Assembly (NCBI RefSeq): GCF_002150685.1
Contig: NZ_MSSW01000049.1
Location: forward strand, 45,166-109,165
Source: Algoriphagus antarcticus
GTDB taxonomy: Bacteria; Bacteroidota; Bacteroidia; Cytophagales; Cyclobacteriaceae
Reading direction: 5' to 3'
Length of the DNA: 64,000 nucleotides
In this document: positions 43,742 through 52,016 of the stretch, piece after piece
Numbering within the stretch: position 1 is the first letter of the stretch
Layout of the letters: every line of letters begins with the position of its first letter
Notes under the pieces: generated by a model
Told to the model about the DNA's origin: nothing
The model's database searches: none
Seen by the model: the letters and a program-made list of their open reading frames with translations, nothing else
Position numbers and translations under genes: made by a program

Positions 43742-44779
43742 TTAAAACCGATCGATAATAGTCACCCCAGCATCCCGAAATTCATCCATTTCTGTTAAAG
43801 CTTTTGCTGCCACTTCCAAACTGATTGTTCTGCCGATCAATAATTCCGGATCCATTTTTCCCGAAGTAATCATCTGAATCATTTCAGGATAGCGCCACGC
43901 TTGCATTCCATGACTTCCATAGATTTGCAATTCCTTTGAAAGGACAAGATCCATGGGAACGGAGCTGTTTTTTTGATCGCCGAGCAAAAGTCCGACTTGG
44001 ATGTGTTTGCCCCGCTTTCGTAAGCAAGAAACAGAATTGAAAAGTGTAGCAGGACTTCCCAAGGCATCAACCGACACATGAACTCCACCATTGGAAATTG
44101 CCATTATCGCTTCAATCACATCCGTTTTCTTAGCATTGATTGTTGCTACAGCGCCGATTTGCTTGGCAAGCTCCAACTTCTTTTCGTCTATGTCTATTGC
44201 AATCACTTGGGCACCCAAAGCATTTGCAATCATAATCGCAGATAAACCAACCCCGCCGCAACCATGAATAGCCACCCACTGTCCTCCCGTAACTTTGCCC
44301 TGATCTACCACAGCACGGAACGAAGTCGCAAATCTACAGCCTAGGCTAGCGGCAGTTTGAAAATTCATGGATTCTGGAAGAGTTACAAGGTTGATGTCAG
44401 CACGATCGATCGCCACGTACTCCGCAAAAGAGCCCCAATTAGTGAATCCCGGCTGAAACTGATCATCGCAAACCTGATGATTGCCGGATGCACACTCCGG
44501 ACATTTGCCGCAGCCCGAAACAAACGGAACTGTCACTCGATCGCCCACTTTCCAATTCTTGACTTCAGATCCGACCGCCTGAATTATCCCGGCAAATTCA
44601 TGCCCTGGAACATGTGGAAGCTGGATATCGGCATCGTGCCCCATCCAACCATGCCAATCAGATCGACAAAGTCCAGTAGCTATCACTTCAATGACTACCC
44701 CGGATTTGGAAGGACTAGGGTCAGGAACCTGAGTGATAACTGGTAAGGATTGGAAGGATTCGTAAAGGATTGCTTTCAT
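43742..44779 (-). CDS. Zinc-dependent alcohol dehydrogenase family protein
   Basis: A 345-residue medium-chain dehydrogenase. Catalytic zinc: [21 protein letters not shown] with GHE at 70-72. The structural-zinc loop [15 protein letters not shown] and the Rossmann motif [15 protein letters not shown] are clear. It uses NAD(P) to oxidise an alcohol or polyol. It lies between sulfatase and lyase genes on the same strand (12 and 9 base gaps), so a role in degrading a released sugar is likely but inferred. Confidence 0.88.
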   Translation of the reverse strand: MKAILYESFQSLPVITQVPDPSPSKSGVVIEVIATGLCRSDWHGWMGHDADIQLPHVPGHEFAGIIQAVGSEVKNWKVGDRVTVPFVSGCGKCPECASGNHQVCDDQFQPGFTNWGSFAEYVAIDRADINLVTLPESMNFQTAASLGCRFATSFRAVVDQGKVTGGQWVAIHGCGGVGLSAIMIANALGAQVIAIDIDEKKLELAKQIGAVATINAKKTDVIEAIMAISNGGVHVSVDALGSPATLFNSVSCLRKRGKHIQVGLLLGDQKNSSVPMDLVLSKELQIYGSHGMQAWRYPEMIQMITSGKMDPELLIGRTISLEVAAKALTEMDEFRDAGVTIIDRF

Positions 44780-44788
44780 TTATTTTTT

Positions 44789-46312
44789 CTAGTAGTCGTT
44801 TCCTAAAAGACTGTTTAAAACAGATTCTTGCCAAGTTCTGAGCTTTAATGCCAATTCCTTCGCGAGGTCAGGATTTGCGCTTTTCAAATTGGTAGTCTCG
44901 GCTGGATCAGCGCTCAAATTAAATAGCTCTGTTTGAGTTTCACCAGCTTTATTTTCGGTTAGCACGAGTTTATATTGATGGTCAATAATTGCTCTTGGAC
45001 CCTGAAAATCGGATGAAATGATATCCGTTTGCACATAATTTTTAAAATCCCGAGTGGCTTTTCCATTCATCAACTTTACCATCGGAGAGGTTCCTTCTTG
45101 AAGCTTTGGATCCAAATAAGGTTGTAAATCTTTTGAATCAGCTCTTGGACTTCCATTCCAAAACATCATTGGCTTTTCTCTATTCGTCTTTTTTCCAGAA
45201 AAATAGGGTGAAAGATCAATTCCGTCTATCGGGCGATCTGGAAGCGAAGCTCCAATAATTGTTGCTAATGTTGGGAAAATATCGGTGCTATTCATGCTGG
45301 CCTCTGTCGCTAAGGGTTGGGGGATTATTTCCGGCCACTCCAAAACGCTTGGTACGCGAATTCCTCCTTCGTAAATGCTGCCTTTATCCTCACGAAACGG
45401 GACTGTCGCATTTGCTTCAGCCGGAGTACCATTATCTCCAAAGTACCAAAGCAGAGTATTTGTGCGAAGCTTATTTTCCGATAGGTAATTTCGAAGATCA
45501 CCTATACTTCTATCCATTGCAGTGATTTCTGCAAAGCGCTCTTGCAAAACATCTCGCTGAAGTCGAGTGACCGGAAGTCCGGTTTCGTTGGAAGTCAAGC
45601 GAACTTGCTTTGTTCCAAAAGTATCTGGAAGATCAGCATACATAGCCAAATCCGCAGGTAATCCGCTGTAAGGTTCGTGTGGTGAACCATACCAAATGAC
45701 TACGAAAAATGGCTTTTCCGCTACTTTGGATCGCCCAATAAATTCAATCGCTTCTGCTACCAAAATCTCCGAACTTTCTCCTTCAAAGATTTCAGGTTCT
45801 GCTCCATTTCTAGAGAGATAAGGGTTCATTTCAAAGAAATTGTCATGCGAAAGCCATTCATCAAATCCCATCTTGCCTGGATTTGTGGGAGAATCTGCTT
45901 TCACCGGACCGAGATGCCACTTTCCAAAATGCGCCGTCGCATAGCCTTTTGCCTGCATTAATTCCGCAATACTGATTTCTTCTGGCCGGATCGAAAAGCC
46001 CGGAGTAAAAGTGCCATAGCGGTTTGGATGTCTGCCTGTCAAAATACTTCCTCTGGTGGGCGAACAAACCGGTGATGCGGAATAAAAGCGATTCATACGA
46101 ACTCCATTTTTCGCTAAGTCATCCAAAACTGGTGTCTTCAAATAAGGATGTCCGTTGTAGCCTGTTTCGTCCCAGCCATGATCATCGCCTAGTAGTAGGA
46201 TTACATTTGGGAGTTCTTCTTTGATCTGCTGCGCAAAAGTGGAAAAGTTACTTCCAAAGAGGAATCCAATCAACAGAAAGAGTTTCAGGTAATGGGAGTT
46301 TTTGATTTTCAT
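44789..46312 (-). CDS. Exported arylsulfatase-type sulfatase
   Basis: A 507-residue exported sulfatase with a signal peptide ending TFAQ. Formylglycine motif CSPTRGSILTG with Cys83, preceded by GDDHGWDETG metal ligands near 43-52. HFGKWHLG at about 134 supplies the Lys/His. A C-terminal YKLVLTENKAGETQTELFNL segment matches family 1 sulfatases. It is the first gene of a minus-strand set with a dehydrogenase, a broken DUF1801 gene and two lyase-like genes, consistent with use of a sulfated polysaccharide. Confidence 0.92.
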   Translation of the reverse strand: MKIKNSHYLKLFLLIGFLFGSNFSTFAQQIKEELPNVILLLGDDHGWDETGYNGHPYLKTPVLDDLAKNGVRMNRFYSASPVCSPTRGSILTGRHPNRYGTFTPGFSIRPEEISIAELMQAKGYATAHFGKWHLGPVKADSPTNPGKMGFDEWLSHDNFFEMNPYLSRNGAEPEIFEGESSEILVAEAIEFIGRSKVAEKPFFVVIWYGSPHEPYSGLPADLAMYADLPDTFGTKQVRLTSNETGLPVTRLQRDVLQERFAEITAMDRSIGDLRNYLSENKLRTNTLLWYFGDNGTPAEANATVPFREDKGSIYEGGIRVPSVLEWPEIIPQPLATEASMNSTDIFPTLATIIGASLPDRPIDGIDLSPYFSGKKTNREKPMMFWNGSPRADSKDLQPYLDPKLQEGTSPMVKLMNGKATRDFKNYVQTDIISSDFQGPRAIIDHQYKLVLTENKAGETQTELFNLSADPAETTNLKSANPDLAKELALKLRTWQESVLNSLLGNDY

Positions 46313-46461
46313 GGTTTGCTGGCAGTTCGGGTTATTAAAAAAATCAATTTAATCTAAATTTTTTAGGGATTTGCAATCAGAATTCTTTCTACAAGGCGGA
46401 ATTTAAAATCTACTTTTATAGCTCATAGCATCAATTTCGAATCGTAATCTTACAAGTGATC

Positions 46462-46789
46462 ATGTCTATTGGAAGGAGATTTTTCGCAAAAAGTAAGTGC
46501 TGGTTTCCTGGCCCTAGGGATATTTATAAGCAATTCATCAGCAGGTTTTTCAAAGTCAGTATTTGATCATTTTCTATCCCAAGCCGAGTTTTGGCAACAA
46601 GTCAGAGATATATTTCCGCTCATGAAAGAAAGGTTTTACTTTAAAAATGGGACACTCAGATCCGCACTATTTCAAGTAATCCAAGTGGTGAATGACTTTC
46701 TGGAAGAAATCAACAGGTCAGGGGAATATGGACACTTTGATCAGGAGCGAGACCTACTTGCGGACTTTTTAAATGTCGGAACTAATTAG
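46462..46789 (+). pseudogene. Truncated class V aminotransferase, frameshifted
   Basis: From ATG 46462 (MSIGRRFFAK) the frame breaks in an A5 tract (about 46488-46492). It continues one base off as VSAGFLALGIFISNSSAG, FWQQVRDIFPLMKERFYFKN and INRSGEYGHFDQERDLLADF to a TAA-flanked end. This parallels the first 100 residues of the intact gene at 50093 (Tat-like leader, FWEEVRKQFPLTDSRVYLNN, TSGEYGHIEPEREKLAAF). The rest, including the PLP-lysine region, is missing. It joins directly to a vapB-like fragment. Confidence 0.8.
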
Positions 46790-46839
46790 TTACTTGAATC
46801 CCTATATGACGCATATCAATTGAGAAACACCATTCCCAA

Positions 46840-47359
46840 ATGGAGCGAATTTAATAGTCACGTCAGTTAGGATAGAATTTCATAAAGTCAAAAAGGAATA
46901 CTTTGCGCCATTGATAGGATTGATGAAGAATGAGGAAATTTATTATGATTATACGGAATCTTGCCAGTAGAAAATTATAGGATCGAAAATCCAAATACAC
47001 ATTGAATTCTGGTTTACTCCGGTCTTCGGTCATCGGTCTTCCAACCTATTGACCAAAGAGAATTCGCGTACTGGCAGAATAGCGTACATACAGAAAATTT
47101 ATTCTTTGGATCTGATCTTTGCATAGCTACTTGAAGGAGTGAAGACCTTTAGGGAATTGAACTTGATTACTGATTTCTATAAGCAAATTCGGATTTTGGA
47201 TCATCCTGGTTAATTTTCGAGTCGGGTTATTTTTGCAGAAAAGCAGGATTAGTCAATTAGGGAATAGGGTTGACTGATGCGTTGACTATTCTTTCAGCAG
47301 AACAGATTGACTTGAAAATCTGGACTTCGGATAAGAAATCATTGGGTTTTAGGAGATAA
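46840..47359 (+). pseudogene. vapC-like pseudogene interrupted by a MITE copy
   Basis: Remnant of a PIN toxin related to the gene at 37603. Reading from ATG 46840 (MERI, then one frame off LIVTSVRIEFHKVKKEYFA) it runs PLIGLMKNEEIY to the insertion. After the element it resumes KIYSLDLIFA, then a stop, LLEGVKTFRELNLITDFYKQ, IRILDHPG, another stop and GIGLTDALTILSAEQIDLKI, ending WTSDKKSLGF. Just upstream, ESLYDAYQLRN (46795-46830) resembles the C-terminus of the matching vapB. Several stops show it is long dead. Confidence 0.78.
46945..47094 (+). mobile_element. MITE-like element, copy 4, inserted in vapC remnant
   Basis: A 150-bp element with left end GATTATACGGAATCTTGCC and right end TACTGGCAGAATAGCGTACA. 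It is flanked by a perfect 9-bp direct repeat AAATTTATT (46936-46944 and 47095-47103). Removing the element and one repeat rejoins the codons E-E-I-Y-S-L-D-L exactly as in the related intact toxin. It has three internal heptamers (CGGTCTT, CGGTCAT, CGGTCTT). Confidence 0.92.
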
Positions 47360-47444
47360 TGGGATTTATTAGTCCTAGGTAGTATGTGTGATATTTGTCA
47401 CTATCCTTTGACGCAAAGTTGACGTTCTTAAACAAAAAAAAATT

Positions 47445-47834
47445 ATGAGCTATTATATATCAAAAACGATAAAAGGAGACTTCAATCAAGTCATAGAAAA
47501 AGTCACAGAACAGTTGAAAAAGGAAGGTTTTGGGGTTCTGACGACTATTGACATGAAGGCCACGCTAAAGAATAAGCTGAATGTGGATTTTCATAACTAT
47601 CAAATTTTAGGTGCCTGTAATCCACCCAATGCTTACAAGGCTTTATTGGCCGAAGACAAAATTGGTTTGATGCTTCCATGCAATGTGATTGTCCAAGAAA
47701 AGGAAGCAGGTCAAATCGAAGTGTCAGCTGTGGATCCTGTTGTATCTATGATGGGGGTAAAGAATGAAGGGTTAGAACCTGTAGCTGTAGAAGTGCGGGA
47801 TATGTTGAGAAAAGTAATGGATGGGTTGGCGTAA
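47445..47834 (+). CDS. DUF302 protein
   Basis: A 129-residue cytoplasmic protein matching DUF302: VIEKVTEQLKKEGFGVLTTI, DMKATLKNKLNVDFHNYQIL, GACNPPNAYKALLAEDKIGL and MLPCNVIVQEKEAGQIEVSA. The conserved ACNP and LPCNV cysteines are present. DUF302 proteins often accompany sulfur or metal redox genes, and a sulfide:quinone reductase-like gene lies 456 bases downstream on the same strand. Function is unknown. Confidence 0.9.
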   Translation: MSYYISKTIKGDFNQVIEKVTEQLKKEGFGVLTTIDMKATLKNKLNVDFHNYQILGACNPPNAYKALLAEDKIGLMLPCNVIVQEKEAGQIEVSAVDPVVSMMGVKNEGLEPVAVEVRDMLRKVMDGLA

Positions 47835-48290
47835 TTGACGATTTGTTAGCATATCCAGCTATCCTAGAAGATTCATCTATTAGAAAGCGTGCAGCCTTTT
47901 AATAGATGAATCGGTTTGACTGCACGTAAGCTCAATCCGGTATAGACTTCATGTTTTGTGATGGCAGGATCTCGAGTGGAAGTTTTTTCGGTATAATTTT
48001 TCGATACGTGCAATCTCCCGAATACACCAATTGGTTTTTTAGTCTATCCGGTTTATACAACTAAGAGATAAATGCTATTTAATGTTCCCGAGCTACAGGC
48101 ACGGAATGGCCACTTGGGTCATCCCCGCCAGCCGGGTAAGGGTCTTACATCGAGAAAAACAAAGAAGTTTACTGGCATAATTGCAAATGATCATATCTGT
48201 TTTAGTGTCTGTACTTTACAAGTTCCTATGTAACAATAGTTACTGAGTTCGTGCTGGATTATAATCACTTTTAGATAAAATAAATCTGAA
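47835..48290. other. Intergenic region with interleaved inverted repeats
   Basis: Arm A, GATTCATCTATTA (47870-47882), pairs with TAATAGATGAATC (47900-47912). Arm B, CGTGCAG (47888-47894), lies inside its loop and pairs with CTGCACG (47920-47926) outside it. The order A-B-A'-B' is that of an H-type pseudoknot in RNA or of crossed sites in DNA. It lies 36 bases after the DUF302 stop. Nothing else in the 456 bases is recognised. Confidence 0.45.
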
Positions 48291-49751
48291 ATGACAAAGA
48301 TCGTTGTACTTGGGGCCGGGATTTCTGGCCATACCGCTGCTTCGCATTTGCGGCGCAAACTCTCAAAGAAACATGAGGTTTTGGTAGTGTCTCCTAATAG
48401 TAACTACCAGTGGATTCCTTCCAATATTTGGGTGGGAATCGGACGGATGAATCGCGAAGACACAGTATTTCCGCTGGAACCTCTCTACAAAAGGAAAGGC
48501 ATTGGATTCATCCAGGCAAAAGTAGTTACATTTCACCCTGAGGGCGATTCCGACGAGGAGATGCCATTCGTCATGGTGGAGTACACTTCCGGTGACAAAA
48601 AGGGTCGTCAGGGAAAAGTTACTTACGACTTTCTTATCAATGCCACAGGTCCTAAGCTGGCATTTGATATGACGGAAGGTCTGCTGCCCGGCACTAACAA
48701 GGCGTACTCCGTATGTACCTACGATCATGCTGAGCATGCTTGGGCGGGCCTAAAAGCACTGATTGAAAAGTTAAAGTCTTCAGACGAAAGAGCAAAAATC
48801 CTTATAGGTACAGGCCATCCAAAAGCGACTTGTCAGGGAGCTGCATTCGAATACATACTTAATGTGGAGAAGGAACTTGTGAGGTATGGCGTAAGGAATA
48901 AAGTTGACATTACCTGGCTCTCCAATGAATATCTTCTTGGCGATTTCGGTATGGACGGGATGCTGCTCACTTATGGTAAGGAAGTGATGAAGTCAAGCGA
49001 AATGGTGGAAATGGTTTTCACAGACAGGAACATCCGATGGATTGCAGGCGCGGGGATCACCAAAGTAGAAGAAGGTAAAGCTCATTATGAAAACCTAGCT
49101 GGAGAATACAAAACCGAGGAATTTGACTTTGCAATGCTAATACCAGCCTTTTCCGGACATGGATTCAAGGCCTATGACAAGGGGAACAAGGATATCACAG
49201 AAAAGCTTTTCAAAGGCTTTATGGTCGTGGATGCTGATTACACGCCAAGGCCTTATGAGGAATGGACAGTCCAAGACTGGCCGGAGACTTACCAAAACCC
49301 AAGTTATCCCAATATTTTTGCGCCAGGGATTGCTTTTGCACCTCCTCACAGTATCTCAAAACCCAGGAAGAGTAAAAATGGAACGGATATTTTTCCATCA
49401 CCTCCAAGAACAGGTATGCCTTCTGGAATCACAGCAAAGTTGGTTGCCGACAATATCATAGATTCTGTCAAGCATGGCAAAATCTCCCTGCACCATAAAG
49501 GATCAATGGGCAATATGGGAGCAGCTTGCATTGCTTCTGCAGGCTACGGTGCTTTTCAGGGAAATGGAATAAGCATGACCACCTTTCCTATAGTGCCTGA
49601 TTATAAAAAGTACTCAAAAACTGGTGGAAGAGATATTCAAAAAACTTTTGGTGACATCGGCTTGGCAGGACACTGGGTTAAGCTGAGCTTGCACTATGCC
49701 TTTCTTTACAAAGCTAAAATGAAACCTTTCTGGTGGCTAATTCCAGAATAA
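48291..49751 (+). CDS. Sulfide:quinone reductase-like FAD oxidoreductase
   Basis: A 486-residue flavoprotein of the FAD/NAD(P)-disulfide family, sulfide:quinone reductase type. FAD-binding GAGISG at 8-13, PNSNYQWIPSNIWVGIG near the usual redox loop, a second nucleotide site ILIGTGHPKATCQG and a C-terminal helical membrane tail (WVKLSLHYAFLYKAKMKPFW). Cys142, Cys181 and Cys413 could be the three catalytic cysteines of the family. Sulfide oxidation with electrons to menaquinone is the expected reaction, but some relatives use other substrates. A 43-codon gene follows 12 bases later. Confidence 0.82.
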   Translation: MTKIVVLGAGISGHTAASHLRRKLSKKHEVLVVSPNSNYQWIPSNIWVGIGRMNREDTVFPLEPLYKRKGIGFIQAKVVTFHPEGDSDEEMPFVMVEYTSGDKKGRQGKVTYDFLINATGPKLAFDMTEGLLPGTNKAYSVCTYDHAEHAWAGLKALIEKLKSSDERAKILIGTGHPKATCQGAAFEYILNVEKELVRYGVRNKVDITWLSNEYLLGDFGMDGMLLTYGKEVMKSSEMVEMVFTDRNIRWIAGAGITKVEEGKAHYENLAGEYKTEEFDFAMLIPAFSGHGFKAYDKGNKDITEKLFKGFMVVDADYTPRPYEEWTVQDWPETYQNPSYPNIFAPGIAFAPPHSISKPRKSKNGTDIFPSPPRTGMPSGITAKLVADNIIDSVKHGKISLHHKGSMGNMGAACIASAGYGAFQGNGISMTTFPIVPDYKKYSKTGGRDIQKTFGDIGLAGHWVKLSLHYAFLYKAKMKPFWWLIPE

Positions 49752-49763
49752 AGTAACACTACT

Positions 49764-49895
49764 ATGACACACTTAATAAGCAAAGCTGAAAAAGCTAAAA
49801 TGCAAAATCCTTTCATCCAGTTCTTTAAATTTGTCTGGTTGAATATTAAGATAATAGGAATTGTAGGGCATGGACACGGTGGGACACGAAAGTAG
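49764..49895 (+). CDS. Small membrane-type protein after the SQR-like gene
   Basis: A 43-codon reading frame 12 bases after the SQR stop, ATG to TAG. It encodes a basic N-terminal helix (MTHLISKAEKAKMQNPF), one hydrophobic segment (IQFFKFVWLNIKIIGIVG) and a His/Gly-rich tail HGHGGTRK. Codon use is normal and the HGHGG end could bind metal. Tight spacing and the ordered shape favour a real gene. No family was recognised. Confidence 0.5.
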   Translation: MTHLISKAEKAKMQNPFIQFFKFVWLNIKIIGIVGHGHGGTRK

Positions 49896-50092
49896 TAGGC
49901 GATGTCCATTCTATTTTGGATAGTCTTGACTTAAGCAATATTGCGCTCTAGATATATTTGCCTCGACGGGGTTAAACTAAAGAAAAATTCTAATTGATCA
50001 TTTTCCGATCAACCTGTATTTTCACTAGCTAGTAGTATTCCTTTTGATTAATTGGAGATCATTGCTTAACTCATACTATAGCCACAGACCTT

Positions 50093-51361
50093 ATGAAAAG
50101 CAGAAGATCATTTATCCAGAAACTCGGAGCGGGAATAGCTATTCCAGCCTTAGTTTCATTCAATTCTCCTTCAGATAAAACTTCGAAGTCTATTGATCAA
50201 ACTCTGAAAGGAGAGGAGTTTTGGGAAGAAGTTCGAAAACAGTTTCCTCTCACAGACAGCAGAGTTTACTTGAATAATGGGACTTTTGGACCTTCACCAA
50301 ATGTGGTTTTGGAAGCTTTGCAAAATTCCTTTATCGAGACGAATACCAGTGGAGAATATGGTCATATAGAGCCAGAGCGTGAGAAATTGGCGGCTTTTGT
50401 GGGAATTAAAACTTCCGAGATTTCCCTCACGCATAATACTACCGAGGGAATCAATATCATGACTTGGGGACTTCCGCTGACAGCTGGAGATGAGGTGATT
50501 ATCACGTTGCAGGAGCATGCGGGAAATGCATTGCCTTGGCTGAATCGGGCGAAATTGCATGGGATTATCCTAAAGCCATTTGAACCAAAAGCTACTCAGG
50601 CTGAGAACATGGACTTAATCAAAAGCTTGGTTACTCCCAAAACCAAAGTCATTGCAATTCCTCATGTCACTTGCACTACAGGATTGGTTTTTCCTATCAA
50701 AGAAATATCAGCATTTGCGCGAGACAAAGGAATATTCACCGCAATTGATGGAGCCCATGGAGCAGGAACTTTTGATTTGAATCTAAAAGAATTGGGCTGT
50801 GACCTTTATGCAAGTAGCTATCATAAATGGGTTTTAGGACCAAATGGTACAGGTTTTCTTTATGTGCGAGAGGAGATTTTGGATCAAGTCCAGGTTTACC
50901 AAGTAGGAGCGTATTCAGATTTGGGTTGGGATCTGTACCAAAATCCACCTGAGTTTAATGGCTACGTTCCCACAGCTCATCGGTATGATTATGGCAGTCA
51001 AAGTTTGCCCATGATGCGCGGTGCTTTGGCTGCAGCAGATTTTCATACAGAAATAGGCAGGGAAAAAATAGAAATCAGACTACGGGAGCTAAATCAGTAT
51101 TTGTATGATGGGCTATCGGAAATGAGTTCAAGACTGGATATTTTGAGTTCGCGCGAACCAGAGTCAAGAATCAGTATGGTCACCTTTAAGCCGAAAAATA
51201 TGGATTACCAGGAAGCTGGTGGCTTGATAAGCAAGGAAGGCTTCCGTATTCGGCAAGTGCCAGAAAGTAAGCTGGACGCTATCCGTATTTCAACTCATAT
51301 TTATAACAGTAAAGCTGAGATTGATAGCTTCCTTGACGCGACGAAAAAGGTGTTGAGTTAA
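50093..51361 (+). CDS. Class V aminotransferase with Tat-like leader
   Basis: A 422-residue PLP enzyme of the cysteine-desulfurase/isopenicillin epimerase-like class V type. The N-terminus MKSRRSFIQKLGAGIAIPAL carries a twin-arginine motif, so the protein is probably exported folded with its cofactor. PLP-site marks: LTHNTTEGINIMTWGLPLTA, DGAHGAGTFDLNLKELGCDL, and the Schiff-base Lys in SSYHKWVLGPNGTGFLY. A truncated paralogue lies at 46462. The substrate is unknown. Confidence 0.88.
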   Translation: MKSRRSFIQKLGAGIAIPALVSFNSPSDKTSKSIDQTLKGEEFWEEVRKQFPLTDSRVYLNNGTFGPSPNVVLEALQNSFIETNTSGEYGHIEPEREKLAAFVGIKTSEISLTHNTTEGINIMTWGLPLTAGDEVIITLQEHAGNALPWLNRAKLHGIILKPFEPKATQAENMDLIKSLVTPKTKVIAIPHVTCTTGLVFPIKEISAFARDKGIFTAIDGAHGAGTFDLNLKELGCDLYASSYHKWVLGPNGTGFLYVREEILDQVQVYQVGAYSDLGWDLYQNPPEFNGYVPTAHRYDYGSQSLPMMRGALAAADFHTEIGREKIEIRLRELNQYLYDGLSEMSSRLDILSSREPESRISMVTFKPKNMDYQEAGGLISKEGFRIRQVPESKLDAIRISTHIYNSKAEIDSFLDATKKVLS

Positions 51362-51433
51362 AGTTTTACTACAGGGAGCGTGGCTTTTTACGCGGAGGAC
51401 ACTGCTTTATATTTTTAATTCTATTTGAAATAA

Positions 51434-51525
51434 AGGGCTGAAAGCCCAAAATACCATAGCCCAGCTCGATAGGACTGGGTAAAAAGAGAAACCTTAACCC
51501 CAAGGTCTGAAAGACTGAAATATCA
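51434..51525. repeat. REP-like intergenic block
   Basis: GGGCTGAAAGCCC palindrome (51435-51447) then ATACCATAGCCCAG, ATAGGACTGGGT and AGGTCTGAAAGACT. It has the pattern of the Bacteroidetes REP-like blocks near 27461 and 27797. It lies between the aminotransferase and convergent DUF1801 genes. Confidence 0.45.
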
Positions 51526-51552
51526 CTTTTCTCCCGAATCGGAGATCCTAAC

Positions 51553-51936
51553 TTATGGTTTTTTTTTCTTTTTTATCTCCGCTCTCGCCTCGGCTTCGGC
51601 GGCTCTGAATTGAGAAATATCAGCGATCAATTTAAGAGGTAAAGGTTTGTCCAGCGGAAACTGAATAGCTCCGGTGGAAGTCACGTATTTTTTAAGTTCT
51701 TTTTTGAATGCGCTCACGCCGCTATTCGAAGGATAGAAACCGATGTGTTTTTTCGCCCCTGCGAAATAGACCAAGACTTCAGAGGTCTTGTATGCGGGCA
51801 TATTGTAGCTGATGACTTCTTTGGCTTTTGGGACAGCCTTCAGAATTGTCGTTCGCATTTGCTCAAGCTTTTCTCTCACTTCCGGTGAGCACCAGGTGAG
51901 ATATTCTTCTACAGAGGATGGTTTTGCGTTCATCAT
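51553..51936 (-). CDS. DUF1801 protein (YdhG-like)
   Basis: A 127-residue cytoplasmic protein of the DUF1801/iron-sulfur-frataxin-like type: MMNAKPSSVEEYLTWCSPEV, LKAVPKAKEVISYNMPAYKT, VLVYFAGAKKHIGFYPSNSG and AIQFPLDKPLPLKLIADI. The C-terminus is Lys-rich (EIKKKKKP). It is the intact paralogue of the broken gene at 43353 and shows what that gene lost. The family is common and has no settled function. Confidence 0.88.
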   Translation of the reverse strand: MMNAKPSSVEEYLTWCSPEVREKLEQMRTTILKAVPKAKEVISYNMPAYKTSEVLVYFAGAKKHIGFYPSNSGVSAFKKELKKYVTSTGAIQFPLDKPLPLKLIADISQFRAAEAEARAEIKKKKKP

Positions 51937-52016
51937 TCTTTAGAGTAGTTAGATGTTAGACATTAGATTTGGGATTCGTACTTCTTTAAATTCCTAATAG
52001 AAAGTGTTTTGAATTG

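Noticed and set aside
46469..46789. A 106-codon frame as an intact gene
   Set aside because: It is the frameshifted 5' part of an aminotransferase; the start codon would be internal and most of the enzyme is missing.
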